DNA of 64,000 nt. Source: Roridomyces roridus (Eukaryota > Basidiomycota > Agaricomycetes > Agaricales > Mycenaceae). A program made the position numbers and the translations under genes. Shown here one piece after another: positions 1 to 10,721 of this stretch. The notes under the pieces were generated by a model. It saw nothing but the letters and a program-made list of their open reading frames with translations, was not told the DNA's origin and did no database searches. Location of the stretch: positions 3,100,001-3,164,000 of the forward strand of contig JARKIF010000001.1 in assembly GCA_029378245.1 (NCBI GenBank), written 5' to 3'. Each line of letters starts with the position of its first letter. Position 1 is the stretch's first letter.

Positions 1-261
1 CTGTTCTTTCCCTGCTTTGACACGAATCGTCTCGAGGTTGACTCCGATGGTTGGAATGACCGACACAATTTCCCCTGGGTTTGATTTCAGGACTCGGAGG
101 ACCCGAAGCTAGTATTTAGGGGAAGGCGAACCTGTCTTGATACGATATAGAAGGGAGGTTTTGCCAGATGCGTCGAGGCCCAGGAAGGGAATCCTGTATA
201 GGTTGTTTGCGCCGTTTGAGCCTGGGTAAAGGCGGTCGAGGAGGCGGCGTATGGCGCTCAT
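1..261 (-). CDS. Arf-like small GTPase, N-terminal part (runs off window)
   Basis: Two exons are visible. Exon 1 (261..132) starts with ATG and encodes about 43 residues containing the P-loop GLDASGKTS. A 57-nt intron (131..75, GTTCGC...CCCAG) joins in frame to exon 2, which reads KTGEIVSVIPTIGVNLETI. The Arf/Arl family has the same P-loop (GLDxxGKT) followed by the switch I motif PTIGxNxE, so family membership is firm. Arf proteins are membrane-recruited GTPases of vesicle traffic. There is no Gly at position 2 (the start is MSAIRR), so N-myristoylation as in classical Arf1 is not expected and an Arl or divergent Arf is likelier. The WDxxG, NKxD and C-terminal parts lie outside the window. 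Confidence 0.88.
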
Positions 262-518
262 TGGGTTTCAGTATTGCAAGCGTTCGCCAGGAGCTGTCTT
301 TTATAGAGCATGCTCGGTAGCCGACGTGGCGGTGAGGTGGTCGCTCTAGGGCGGTACGTGGCGGTGAGCAAAGAGGAGTCACAAACGACGATCAAATTTT
401 CAAACACGAGTCAACCAAATGTTCAACTCCACTGAAGATGTATCCACGAAAAAATAATAGAATACAGGGCGGCTGGCTATAGTACATATGCCTCCAGGGA
501 CTCATTTCCCAGCATTTT

Positions 519-1630
519 CTAGGCAATAACAGACCGCCCACCAAAGGAGAATGCACTGAGGCGATGTATAATGCGGCCAAGTGGTCCCGATGTACGGACA
601 TCGTTCGCATGACGCTTGGAGACACGTGCGAGAGAAGTGCGCTTCAGCTGGCAAGTCCTGGTGTTGCTTGTAGTTGACGAGGAAGAAGAGGGTGCCGAAG
701 GAGCGGATACGGTGGGGGTAGACGGGGTTCGACTGCTACCAGTGGCCATAGAGCTAGAGCCTGGACTCGATCCCGGCGCTGCTGCACTGCCCACGAATGC
801 AGCAATGGGAGGGCCTGGGAAACTGTATGGGGGCGGAGGCGTGTCGAAGACATCGGGTACATAAATTCCTGGGTCAGAATCGCTGTATCCTCCGGGGAAT
901 TGCACGACCTCGTTGGCGCTGGGCTGCCCAGTCCCGCTACCTGCGATACGGATTTGTGTGCAAGACGGATAGAATTCCGCGCCACCCATCTCATTCGCGA
1001 GGTGCAGGGCGATGATCTCGTGGCGGAGCAGATATGCGCCGGGAAGGATATTGGTGGGCAGCGTCATATTCGAAGCTACCCCGTCAGTTTCGTCTGTAGT
1101 CGAGTCAGACCTGAGGCGAAGAGAGAGATTCCACACACAAATGCGATCCTGGTACCAAGTTCCATCTGTATCGCCCGGAATGCGTCCAACTTGCGCTACT
1201 TTAAACCACTCCGCATTGGTCGAATTAAAGGTAGTGCAGTCCGTGTCTCCGCACGAAGTCATGTACCACAACATAGGCCCGATATTATGTGGCCACTAGA
1301 AGAGATCAGGACCATAACGACCAAGTCAAGAAAGTAGCGCACGCGACTGAGATCCCCACCCGTCCAGAGGAACGACATCGAATCACCAGGGTTCGCTTCG
1401 GTGATGTTGGACGCAAATTGGGCGTTCTGTCCGCAATTGAGGTAGGGGTTGCCTGCGCCCTTGACAGGGTCGACGTTGTTGATCTGCCTCACGATGCTCG
1501 AGGTCGGGTCAGCATTGGGTGTATTGCCTATGAATGTCTCCGTCCCAATCCAGACCTTGTGCACGAAACCGTGCGCAGAGACGTAGGGAGCGTAGAGGAA
1601 GGGGAGGAGCAGAATGGTGCCAAAGAACAT
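519..1630 (-). CDS. AA9 lytic polysaccharide monooxygenase, secreted
   Basis: Exon 1 is 1630..1343 and exon 2 is 1295..519, separated by a 47-nt intron; together they encode 354 residues. Residues 1-19 form a signal peptide (hydrophobic, ending VSA), leaving the mature N-terminal His20-Gly21 that AA9 enzymes need for the copper histidine brace. The second brace His is His99 in WPHNIGP. The family hallmark LRHEIIALH surrounds His188, and Tyr205 in EFYPSC is the axial tyrosine. Residue 203 is Glu where most AA9 members have Gln. After the catalytic domain (ending near YSFPGPPI) there is a Ser/Thr/Pro-rich tail and a basic C-terminus of about 45 residues, with no CBM1. AA9 enzymes oxidatively cleave cellulose or related glucans outside the cell. 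Confidence 0.93.
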
Positions 1631-2094
1631 TGCAGGGAGAAAGAGAGCTCAGGGCTGCCTCATTGTCGCGCGGCACCGTCGTTTTTTCATTCCGCGCGAA
1701 AGCCTCGTGGCGGAAGTGAGAGAAAAACTTTGCGGCCCGAGATCAATGATTCAATCATAACTTGATCGCAACTCTGTGCCAAACTTGTGCTTTCTTGGTG
1801 CTTTCTCTCTCTCCACTCGACATTAATTATCTCAACGAGCACATGCCCCGGCTGCCCGGCCCAGACCTCGAAACCTTGTCTCCGAGGGAGTATTACACGT
1901 CGAAGTCTGGCGCTAATACGTACGAGGGGAATCGCCATGGCCATGGGCCAGGATTCCCCAGGAAGTCCATCTTGGATGTGGCTACTAGTACTCCGCTTCC
2001 CTTCTTTCTCTATCGCCAGGCGCAGTCTAACCGACGACGCGTTAAAGACGGTGGCCCAGTCAGAGGGCATCCCATTCTCTGGACCTTGCTCTTC

Positions 2095-3924
2095 ATGCCT
2101 ACGACGAGCCAAAACAGCACCTTGGATGAAAAACCGTTGTCTGCTCGTCAAGGCGATAATGTCCCGGACGGGGGATTCCAAGCCTGGGCCACTGTGGCTG
2201 GCTCGTTTTTACTCATGTTTTGTGGACTAGGGTACGCTTCGGCGGAAATATCCTCACACATTATTTCACCTCGACCAGATACTCTACTTCGTTTGGAGTG
2301 TATCAAGGTAATTCTCAGTTGTGTCTCTCTCCAGACGTATATTTGAATGATTTTCAGATTTCTATGTCAGAGAATATCTCCTCCATTCATCGCCCTCGGC
2401 GATTTCGTGCGTCATTTGCTCAGAAACCTTTTTACCGGCACTTCATGGCAAACAGTTGGATCGGTAGCATCAACCTTGTCATTATCTTCGCGGGCGGGAT
2501 TATCGCAGGAAGACTTCATGACCGCGGATATTTGTACGCCCGCTTAGTCCCTCCGAGTAGCCTTCTTTGTTCACAGTCTAGCAGCTATCCCTTGATATAT
2601 TGCGGCTCCCTTCTCATGTCCATCTCCCTCTTCTGCCTATCGCTGGCCCGGGCCAACCAGTTTTACCAGGTAAATCCTCACACGAGACCATCAGTGCATT
2701 GTTAACCCGAACAGGTGCTTCTTGCTCAAGGAATTGCTAACGGGATTGGTACGGCGATGACCTACGTCCCATCCATCGCGGTCATCTCGCACCATTTTGA
2801 GAAGCGTCGCGCTCTCGCCATGATTCTTGTCTCCTCCGGCGCCTCCCTTGGATCCGTTTTTCACCCACTCATGCTGAACAAGATGCTACAAAATCCTCGG
2901 TTGGGATTTGGACACGCCACACGTATCAACGCTGGGCTCATCAGCGGTCTACTTCTGCTCGCGTGCTGTCTGATGCGGACCCGTCTTCCACCACCGGCCA
3001 AACATTTACCTTGGATTCCCACACTGCGTAGATTTGTCCACGATGCACCATACGTTTTTGCAGCGGCTGGGTTTGATTCTTCGCATATTTTTTCACTTGC
3101 TCGTTGACTCACGGAAACTCAGGTGGGGATTTCTGAATATAGGGCTTTACTACCCCTTGTTCTACCTCCAACTTGATTCAACGAAACACGGAATCGACCC
3201 GATGTTCAGCTTTTATGTTGTAGGTCATCATCGAATCACCCAGGGTTTACGGCGTCTCTCAACCTCTCACTTTAGTTGGTGATCACAAACGCCTCCAGCT
3301 TCGTCGGACGTTTATGCCCCACTCTTGTTTCCCGTCGTTGGGGCATCCAGATCATATTCACTGTTGCGGTTGGCTGCGCTAGTGTGCCTGTCTTTTCGAT
3401 GGTTTGCATCCATGATATCGCCAGTATCGTCACCATAGGCGCCCTGTGCGGATTTTTCGCCGGTTTTAGTATGAGATTTCCATTCCCTGGGGCCGTCACT
3501 GATTTCCGAAAGTCTTCGCCTTGACGGGACCGCTGGTTTCCGTCCTTACAAACGATATGTCCGAGCTGGGTGAATTTCTCTTTGATTTCTCCCTAACTTT
3601 CGCTCAATGCTATGGGTAGAATCCGACTCGGAATAGCCATGACCTTCGCTGGTTAGTTCCTCGTGTTTTGCTTTGTGTCTATCGGCCGAGAACCTGCGTA
3701 GGACTCGGAGCTTTGATTGGTCCACCAATAGACGGGCTCTTACTCACTGAGGAATTCATTTGGTGGAAACCAGCTGTTTTCAGTGGGGTATGTTTGATTC
3801 ATTCTGAACCGTTGATTTTGGCTGATCTGAGTTGTCGCAGGTCATGGTCTTGGCTTCATTCGGGTGTTTCCTCGGTATGATATTTTCGCACAGAAGGAAC
3901 GCGGTGGACCTGGTTTCGCAATAA
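2095..3924 (+). CDS. MFS transporter, monocarboxylate/riboflavin (MCT)-like
   Basis: Twelve exons splice into one intact frame. The N-terminus is PTTSQNSTLDEK, then VPDGGFQAW, the classic [DG]G-x-[AG]-W entry to TM1 of MCT-like porters, followed by GLGYSTSFGVYQDFYVREYL, RANQFYQVLLAQGIANGIG and SHHFEKRRALAM. The C-terminal half reads WGFLNIGLYYPLFYLQ..., VLTNDMSELGIRLGIAMTFAGLGALIGPPIDG, all typical of fungal Mch/MCT family members with 12 TM helices. Start ATG 2095 was chosen because the open frame upstream has no family resemblance. Intron 8 is only 44 nt. Family members move monocarboxylates, riboflavin or related acids across the plasma or organelle membrane; the substrate here cannot be told. 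A decayed second copy lies at 7228-7948. Confidence 0.9.
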
Positions 3925-4365
3925 GAAGCGCAATCAGAAGTAAACATTAGAGCGCACCTTCGACATTTCGGCAATTTCTTGGTGCTCTGGATTCTTCACA
4001 ACAGGCTCGGGCTGTTTAACCTCGACTCTGTGCGGCAGTGCACCGTTACCTGCGATGATTGGGGTTCCGGACTCAGCAAGACCCTTCCCCTCGGTTCAGT
4101 GATAGAGAATACGATATACATATTCGAGTACATATTTACACAGTATGCAATCTGCATTTTGTTCAAGCAAGAACCTGAACAGAGTTCCGATCATACCAGT
4201 TGGCACGAGAAAACAGTTGGTGGAGGATTAATAACACACATGAGATCAACTTCCCGGTGTCTGATTGAGAGGGTCGAGCCTAGGTGCTTCGGTTTGTTTA
4301 ATCCTTTCACATGTACAGTCCGGTCGCCCATTCGCCGCGTCGAGTCACTTTATTCAAAACGCTTG

Positions 4366-4389
4366 CAAAACGCGTACAATAGCAGAAAT
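4366..4389. repeat. 24-bp direct repeat, copy 1
   Basis: The 24 bases here recur exactly at 4538-4561, 172 bp downstream on the same strand; the core is ACGCGTACAATAGCAG. The spacer is GC-rich, unlike the AT-richer flank. The repeat lies in the gap between the MFS gene and the convergent F-box-like gene. It could be a footprint of insertion of the spacer, or a simple local duplication; no transposase or terminal inverted repeats are visible. Confidence 0.8.
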
Positions 4390-4537
4390 GCCAACCGCTG
4401 TTCCGGCTCTCGGCAGATCGAAACTCGCCGCGGAGCGGCCCTTGGCTCAATGCGAGCCGTTCGGCGCGGGAGAGCCGTCTGCAAGCTGTGACTTGCGAAC
4501 ACGGAGGATACAGGTTTGACCGAAGGGCGGTGCTATC

Positions 4538-4561
4538 CAAAACGCGTACAATAGCAGAAAT
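4538..4561. repeat. 24-bp direct repeat, copy 2
   Basis: Exact second copy of the element at 4366-4389, located about 100 bp beyond the stop of the F-box-like gene on the minus strand. The two copies may flank an inserted segment of about 148 bp. Confidence 0.8.
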
Positions 4562-4663
4562 TACCATTTAAACAGGAGACAGAATTCCAAGCCGATCTAC
4601 ATACTCGACTAATGCCCGCTCGCGATCGGCCGTAAAATCGACGCACTCTCTCTCTTTCAAGTT

Positions 4664-6454
4664 TCAAGGAACCTGCTCACTGGGGTCCACTATTCGCACT
4701 GCTAATTCCAGAACTGCTCCCATCGCCTTCCTGCAAGAATTGATGCGGGAAAGCACGTCCTGAAATGCAGCTTCTTCCCCCACCATGACGAGCTCAGCGA
4801 GACACGGCAGCGCCCGCACGATAGATACGATCGTCTCTGGACTCTGCGGTATCTGCGCGTCGAGACGGAACTGAAGGTACTGTAGAGAATGAGTACACCC
4901 CGAACGCTCAATGAAGTGCAGCATGGCCTTCTCATTGGCCGCGCGTTCTGTGACGAGCTCGTCGAGAACGGGTGCGTCTATGCAGTCGAGAAGGGAAGGA
5001 AGGATTGTGGAGTAAGCCGACTCCTCGGGATGGTCCTCTAGGAGGATCTCGAGGACGCGGAGGTGCGGAAGGCGGATGATATCCTGCTTGGGGAATGCCC
5101 CGGGAGCCGCGTAGGTCACCTGAAGCACGACAATGCTCGATAGGTGCTTAAGGACGGAATACACTTCCGTGCTGGACGCGAAGGTGGTGTCGAGACAGGT
5201 CAATTGGCGCCATGGGAACGTGAATGGAGGGCTGCCGCAGAGCCAGGTTTCGCTATAGTAGAAGTCAGCAAGAATGTTGGTTAACTCGGGGACGCTGTCA
5301 GAGAATATATCCCAAAAGCGGGGAACATCCTCCAGTGTGCCCAACGACTCGAGTTTGTTGGTGAAAATGTTGAGCTGGGACAAATTGTGCAGTCGGCCAC
5401 GTACAGCCTCCAGCTTCTTGAGAACGGGAGGCGCTGGAAGCTCGATGTCCAAGTTCTTCCATCGGCCGGCTTGTTCCAGGACCACGTCGAAGCAATCATC
5501 GGTATACGCCCGGCTGTCGCGGATTCTAAGCGACAGAGGCGCGCTACCAGACCGTTCGTGCAAAAGGTTCATGAGCGAGGCTGCTCCATGAGTGGGCATC
5601 CGCGATTCAAGGGGGCAAGAGACGCGACACCACAACATCTTTGAACCCAATGCCACGTCGGCCCAGCGACGACAGATGCGCGTGAACAGCCAAGGGGCTT
5701 GCATCGGGATGCGTTCGTCCGGGATTTCCCAGGCTAGGTCGAGTTGGTCCTCGGCAAGTAGCAAAAATATGCCCTCGAGAAGCTCGGGTGGCAGACGACG
5801 GAGGGATGAGATGGACGCCTTGTGCTCTTGCATGGAATCGGTGAGATCTCCACGGTGGCGGGTGATAAGTGTCTCCAGGCTCTCTAAGCATGCGAGCTGA
5901 GATTCTAGTTCGTCGATGTGTTCGTCCATAGCGCGAAATTCGCGGCTGGTTAGGCCTAACCCCAGTTCAAGAGAAGAATGAATCCAGGATGACAGAGTGG
6001 GTAGCTCGGGGAGCTCGACCAAAGGCTCGACTCTCTGCTGTGGTCGTTTGGGTGGATCGAAGACTACCCGCAAGTCTGTAAGCCAGTCGTGCGGGACAAA
6101 TGCGCTTACTCACTCGTAAAGCACATCGCAGCTTCGATGGACTTGGCAAGATCCTCATAACGGTACGCGACAAGCTCCTCCAAGCTGCCGAGGGACGCGA
6201 GCTGAGATTCTAGCTCGTTGATGTATCCCTCTATGATGCGGACTTGGAGTTCGTCTGGGACCCAATCTGACCGATTGATGTCGGACATTGAGACAGGTGG
6301 CATGGGGCAGCTGGGAAGCTCGACCAAAGGCTGAGCGGCCACGATCTGGGAAGGGTGGTCTTGGCTACTGGCCCAATATTCGTCAAATCCCAAGGATAAC
6401 GCGGTCACTGCGAGAGTTTATGAGACGAATTATCGATTCACAAGAGACCCCGCA
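4664..6454 (-). CDS. F-box-like protein with duplicated N-terminal module
   Basis: The main exon (6073..4664, about 469 codons) has ISSLRRLPPELLEGIFLLL, the F-box-like motif of large Agaricomycete families, followed by W..R.CRRW-type segments and weak leucine-rich repeats. F-box proteins bind Skp1 and recruit substrates to SCF ubiquitin ligases. The long open frame has no ATG at its left edge. A GTGAGT...ACAG intron of 38 nt joins it in frame (MCFT-NLRVV) to an upstream exon (about 6406..6112) carrying a second copy of the coiled-coil module: PLVELPS...INELESQLASLGSLEEL versus PLVELPE...IDELESQLACLESLETL. The start is uncertain. One option is an ATG split by the intron at 6455-6405 (A|TG); another is the in-frame ATG at 6303. 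The 38-nt intron is shorter than usual for this window. Confidence 0.75.
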
Positions 6455-6455
6455 C

Positions 6456-6957
6456 TTACTGGAGAATTTGGGAAGAAGAAGTCGTACACGGTGGTGTGTT
6501 GGGTGCAAGATTGGTGCAAGAAGGAAATCTAAGCGAGCGAAAGTTGATGCTGGTTTGATGGGCCACAGCGGTCCATTGTTCTTCTAAATGATAGTCAGTA
6601 GCACCGACGGGCCATTGTTCGTTGGCTTCGGTTTGAACGGTCACGTAAATGGACCTGCAGACGCGTGACATGGTGGTGATCCAGAAGGAGTGGCGGCTGT
6701 TGTGGCTTGTTTCGATTTGATCGGTTGTACGGCTTGCGCTTTGACCACGACGGGAGTCGAGTTCTCTCACGGAAAAGATTTCTCAAGAACTCGTAGACTT
6801 CATCCTGGACGAAGTGGACAAATTCAAAGCGAGATGGTCTGAAGACTCCGACCGCCGTTCTTAGGATATTGCGAATTGCGGACTGCATGCTCATCGAAGT
6901 TGGAATCTTCGAAGTCGATTCCATGTTAACGTTTTTCGAACTCTCGGCTTCTCTCAC
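6456..6957 (-). other. Open frames upstream of the F-box-like gene, unassigned
   Basis: Two overlapping minus-strand open frames occur here. One, from ATG 6924, reads MESTSKIPTSMSMQSAIRN...VHFVQDEVYEFLRNLF and runs to 6595. The other runs 6770..6456. They could be 5' exons or leader of the F-box-like gene, or a separate small gene. No splice combination tried gave a convincing continuous frame into the F-box exons except the split-ATG model, in which this region would be 5' UTR. No family is recognised. Confidence 0.25.
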
Positions 6958-7227
6958 AGCCGCACCTCGAACGATTCGTCAATCTTGTCCAAAGCGTATC
7001 ATACCCCCTCCTCGCTATCGCCGAGAAATTGAAGCTGGAATTCGGCAATGAACTACTTACCTACCCTGGAAGAAGAGGATGTGGCGAGGGTTCAACATTG
7101 CACTAATCGCATCTCGCTCACTCGTTTTCCTCTCACAGAAACGAGAAATGGAAACACGTTGACGTCAGTGGACGGGAATCATTCAAGCTTTGTCTTCAGT
7201 CCGATCTGGTACGGTAGCGGGGGGGAA

Positions 7228-7948
7228 CCATGGGATGGAAACTCTATCGCGGATGAGGCTAGTCTGCTTCCCTTCTTTCTCCGCCGCGCAAACTGACGGC
7301 GTGTTAAAGACGGTAGACCAGTCGCATGACATCCCGTTCTCTGACCCTCATTCTTTATACCTACGACGAACCAAAACTGCACCTCGCACGAAAAACCCTC
7401 GTGTACGCCTGCAGTCTTTCATGTCCCGAATGGGGGCTCCCAAGTGTGGGCTACTGTGTCTGGCTCTTTTTTAATCATGTTTTGTGGACCCGGGTACGCG
7501 TCGGCGTAAACACGACACATTGGCTCACCTCGACCAGGTACTCCATCTCGTTTGGAGTGTTTCAAGGTAAGTATCAGCTGCGCTCTCCAGACGTATATTC
7601 AAGTCATTTTCAGATTTCTATGTCCGAGAATATCTCCTCCATTCTCCACCCTCCGCGATTTCGTGATTTGCTCCGACAACTTTTACCGAGGCTTCATGGC
7701 AACCAGTCGGTCTTGGTGATTCGGATTCCGTGGCTTCACAACAGGCTCGGGCCGTTCAACCTCGGCCTTGTGCGGCAAGACTCAGCAAAACCCTTCCCCC
7801 CGATTTAGGGTTCAATTGCGGGTGTCGCAAGGATTTCGGAATAAAGAACACGATACGTATATACATATTAGAGTACATATTTTACAGTCTGCATTTTGTC
7901 CAGGCAAGAACCTGACCAGAGTCTCGATCATACGACGAGGAAACAGTT
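7228..7948 (+). pseudogene. Decayed, internally deleted copy of the MCT-like MFS gene
   Basis: This segment aligns with the intact transporter at 2095-3924. Shared stretches include the leader (CTTCCCTTCTTTCTC), the exon 1/intron 1/exon 2 area (TCTCGTTTGGAGTGT, then AATATCTCCTCCATTC) and the 3' flank (TTCACAACAGGCTCGGG, TCAGCAA..CCCTTCCCC). At about 7708-7711 the match jumps from the intron 3 region (copy-1 position about 2458) to the 3' flank (about 3977), so roughly 1.5 kb of body is missing. The equivalent of the start codon reads ATA, and exon 1 is frameshifted (no VPDGG frame). It cannot encode a transporter. The duplicate ends just before the stop of the next gene (7975), and nothing like that neighbour is found beside the intact copy. 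Confidence 0.85.
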
Positions 7949-7974
7949 CAAGAAAGCAAAACAGTGCCAGAGTC

Positions 7975-8830
7975 CTATACGCTCACCCCCTGCGGCACCT
8001 GTATCTCCTTGGCATCTTTGAACATGTCATCAAGGAATTCCTCAGGAGAGATCCAAGCCACTGGTCCCGCGTCCGCCCACTCGACGTAGAAACTGCGGCT
8101 GCTGGGGGTGACGACACGACCACAGAATCGGATTATCTCCGTCTCGCCGTCATTTTCGATGATGAATATTCTACCCAGCAGTGTCTCTGGATTCTGCAGG
8201 AACTGACTGAGAGCGTCTGGGGATACGGGGGAGGAAGAGTAGTCGGAGACGCTTGCAGAAGAGAAGCCGGGCGAATTGATCTCGCCGGGAGCCTCTATTT
8301 CGTTCCGAATCTCGGGTTGGGGCTGGAAAGCGGGTTGTGAAGCTTCCGGGCCCGACGGAGAGTTCTTGACACTGACGACTCGTATTAGAAATTGGAGTGA
8401 GACACGGCCGGCGTAGACTTACTGGAGCTCAGTTCGGAATCTGAGTGCCTCCTCATATGCAGCGTAGTCCTGAGCCGCCAACAGTTGCAATCTTTTCATA
8501 GTTACACCCATACAGTTCGTCATGGCTCTGTAGCGTCTAGTAATCGAGGCGGTGAGTGGCGATGTACTCGAGGAGAATCCCAGCAACCTACTCTCTGATA
8601 TCGGTGTTGGTTGAAGGGAAAGCGAGCATCTCTTCTTCCGCTCTATCGATGGACTCGTCTGTAGACAGAGGAATGACTTCGGGTGGGTTGGCAGCGAGGT
8701 CGGCTTGAAAAGAAGCCAAGTCGACGTTGTTGGCAATGAAAACCCGATGCGTTTCAGCCAAGTCCTCGAGCTGGAACACCCGCTGTGCGATGTCATGGGC
8801 CAGTTGTATCTGCGAGTCTGAGAGAGGCAT
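7975..8830 (-). CDS. Unknown protein, three exons
   Basis: Start ATG 8830 (MPLSDSQIQLAHDIAQ). Two introns splice cleanly: GTAGGT...ACTAG near 8590-8537 and GTAAGT...GTCAG near 8421-8372. The frame continues to TAG at 7975-7977. The N-terminal half is helical and acidic (DRAEEEMLAF, TMKRLQLLAAQDYAAYEEALRFRTEL). A Ser/Pro-rich linker follows, then a compact C-terminal domain beginning GRIFIIENDGETEIIRFCGRVV and containing FYVEWADAGPVAWISPEEF. That last segment has beta-strand alternation and a W-A-D/W-I pattern loosely like chromo-type domains, but this is only a resemblance. No signal peptide or membrane segment is visible. Function unknown. Confidence 0.7.
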
Positions 8831-9400
8831 GTGGGCTGCTGGTTGTGGACAAGGTGCAATTGTGTGGCTGTCAAACTGACTACTGGTCAAAGCGCAAGTG
8901 TATCAACAACCTGCTTTTATGGGCCATTGCTAGCGCATGGCAATCCGAGTCTGGGGGTGTGGAGACAGGAAGGGAAGGCAGTGGCCCAAGGTGTCGTGGC
9001 AGCAAGGAGTGTGGATTCTAATGAGGCGATTGAGTCCAAGGGCAGTAATTGATTTCGAATGATGAGGATGTTGCGAGGACGTCGACAGTTGAGAGTCCGG
9101 CCTGAAGCAAGAGGCGCGCAGCCGCTGTCAACGGAGTCAACGGCTGGCGTTGGCGGGTTGCCGTTTCACCGCCGTTACCCTTCGGTGAAGATCGCAACCA
9201 CGGCGGAGAGAAACCAAGAGATCCATGTTCCGGCTCAACGCTTACTAAAAGCAAATTAGTAGTCAAAGACGTCATCAATCAAAAATTGGACCCCATGTTG
9301 GCGGAAAACGGGCCGATAAGACCGAGCTTAAAAATAAATTTTTAAGACTCGGAATCAGAGCAAAGAAACTACAACAAGAGCCACTCTTTCCTCGACCACC
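8831..9400. other. Intergenic, divergent promoter region
   Basis: Upstream region shared by the divergent unknown genes at 7975-8830 (-) and 9401-10451 (+). It holds only short antisense frames with no family resemblance. An AT-rich block (about 9325-9350) lies just before the plus-strand start. Confidence 0.5.
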
Positions 9401-10451
9401 ATGTCTGCCACCCAGAGCGTCCCCTTCCCTCCCGCCCCCGTCTTTGACAAAGAGAACGCGCCAGTCGCGCCCCCGCAGGCTCTCGGCGCGTTGGATAAAG
9501 CTGTCAGCAAAGGGAGGAAGCGCACGATAACTCTGGTCGATGGCGGTGAGTCTCCAGCTGAATCCACCCAATTCACGCGTTTCTGACATCTAAAAGGCGA
9601 GTTGGACCTCTCTGCATCGATCCCCGTCACTGCCGAGGTAGATCTCCCCATGCCACACCTTTGCACTTTTCTGACGCGTCGATCTAGGTACTCAGTGCCA
9701 TGAGACTGCGGATTATCGAGGTTTGGCTCGTTTTCACGCGTCTGGAACTCCATTGACGCGTCTGAATAGCTCGAGGACCAGTTATTGTCCCCGCCACCCG
9801 CGAAACGCGCCAAGACGGCAGTTGCGGCCGCTGCACCTGACGCGTCGGCCTCGACGGCAGGTCCCAGCGCGTCGTCGAGTAAGGCAGACGAGAAGAAACG
9901 CAAACTGCAGGTCAAGAAGATCTTCGACAGGCGCGTTCCTTCTCCTCTCAATCTCGCTCTCCCGCTCATCCCAAACCCAGACTCAAGAAGGAATGTAAAT
10001 CCGAGGGCGTCAAGTTCCAGGGCTCTGCGAAGACCATCAAGTTTGACGAGGTGTTCGAGCAGACCGAGTTCGAGGCACTCTTTGGTGGGAAGGGGTTGCT
10101 CGTACAGCCTACGCCGCAGAACAAGCCCAACAGTGTCGTCACTATCATTCAATTCGTATGTCCGTTCACTCTCTCCTCCATTCTCCGCGTTGATGAGATG
10201 GCGCGTAGAATACTGCGGCCCACCTGCAATCATTCTTTGGGGACGAGCTCAAGGCGCTCAAGGGCAACGTCTGGAGCCGAGGCGGTGTCCCCACGGGTGG
10301 CGGATTCTTCCGTGGTGGTGGAGGTTTCAGCAAATCGATCAAGCAGGGCACCACCGACGTGAACATTCGTTCTGCCGAGATCAACTACTCGAAGAACAAC
10401 CTCAAGTGCACGCTCAAGTTCGAGGTGGCACAGGCTGGCGGCTACTGGTAG
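9401..10451 (+). CDS. Unknown basic protein, probably nuclear
   Basis: Six exons are proposed, starting MSATQSVPFPPAPVFDKENAP. The pieces read KAVSKGRKRTITLVDGG, ELDLSASIPVTAE, VLSAMRLRIIE, LEDQLLSPPPAKRAKT...DEKKRKLQVKKIFDR, then the conserved-looking domain KSEGVKFQGSAKTIKFDEVFEQ...FEALFGGKG...VVTIIQF and NTAAHLQSFFGDEL, ending in a Gly-rich stretch and INYSKNNLKCTLKFEVAQ. KRAKT and KKRK are candidate nuclear localisation signals. The fourth junction needs either a GC...AG intron (AG|GCGCGT...CCCAG) or a GTTCCT...GAAG intron; both keep the frame. No known family is recognised. It lies convergent to the AAA ATPase gene. Confidence 0.7.
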
Positions 10452-10721
10452 AAGTCGTGGCCTCCAAGTGATAGAACTCCGTTTCGTCTTGCATAATAGT
10501 TTTATATTCTTTTAGCACGTATAATGTTGTATGGTAGCTCCGCATCTTGAATTTTTCGTTTCTAGACTTTCCAAAGTAGAACTCGACATAAAGCAATGTC
10601 ACAGTGACTGCGCTGCTTGGGCGCGTAGGGCAGTCCGACGTCGAGCCCAACTGGTATTATTGCTTGCTACAGGAAATATACATTCGGTCTACATTCACTT
10701 ACACTCTATGGAATCTAATCT

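Noticed and set aside
9355..10233. Minus-strand open frame of 292 codons
   Set aside because: Antisense to the spliced gene at 9401-10451; its composition follows the opposite strand and crosses that gene's introns.
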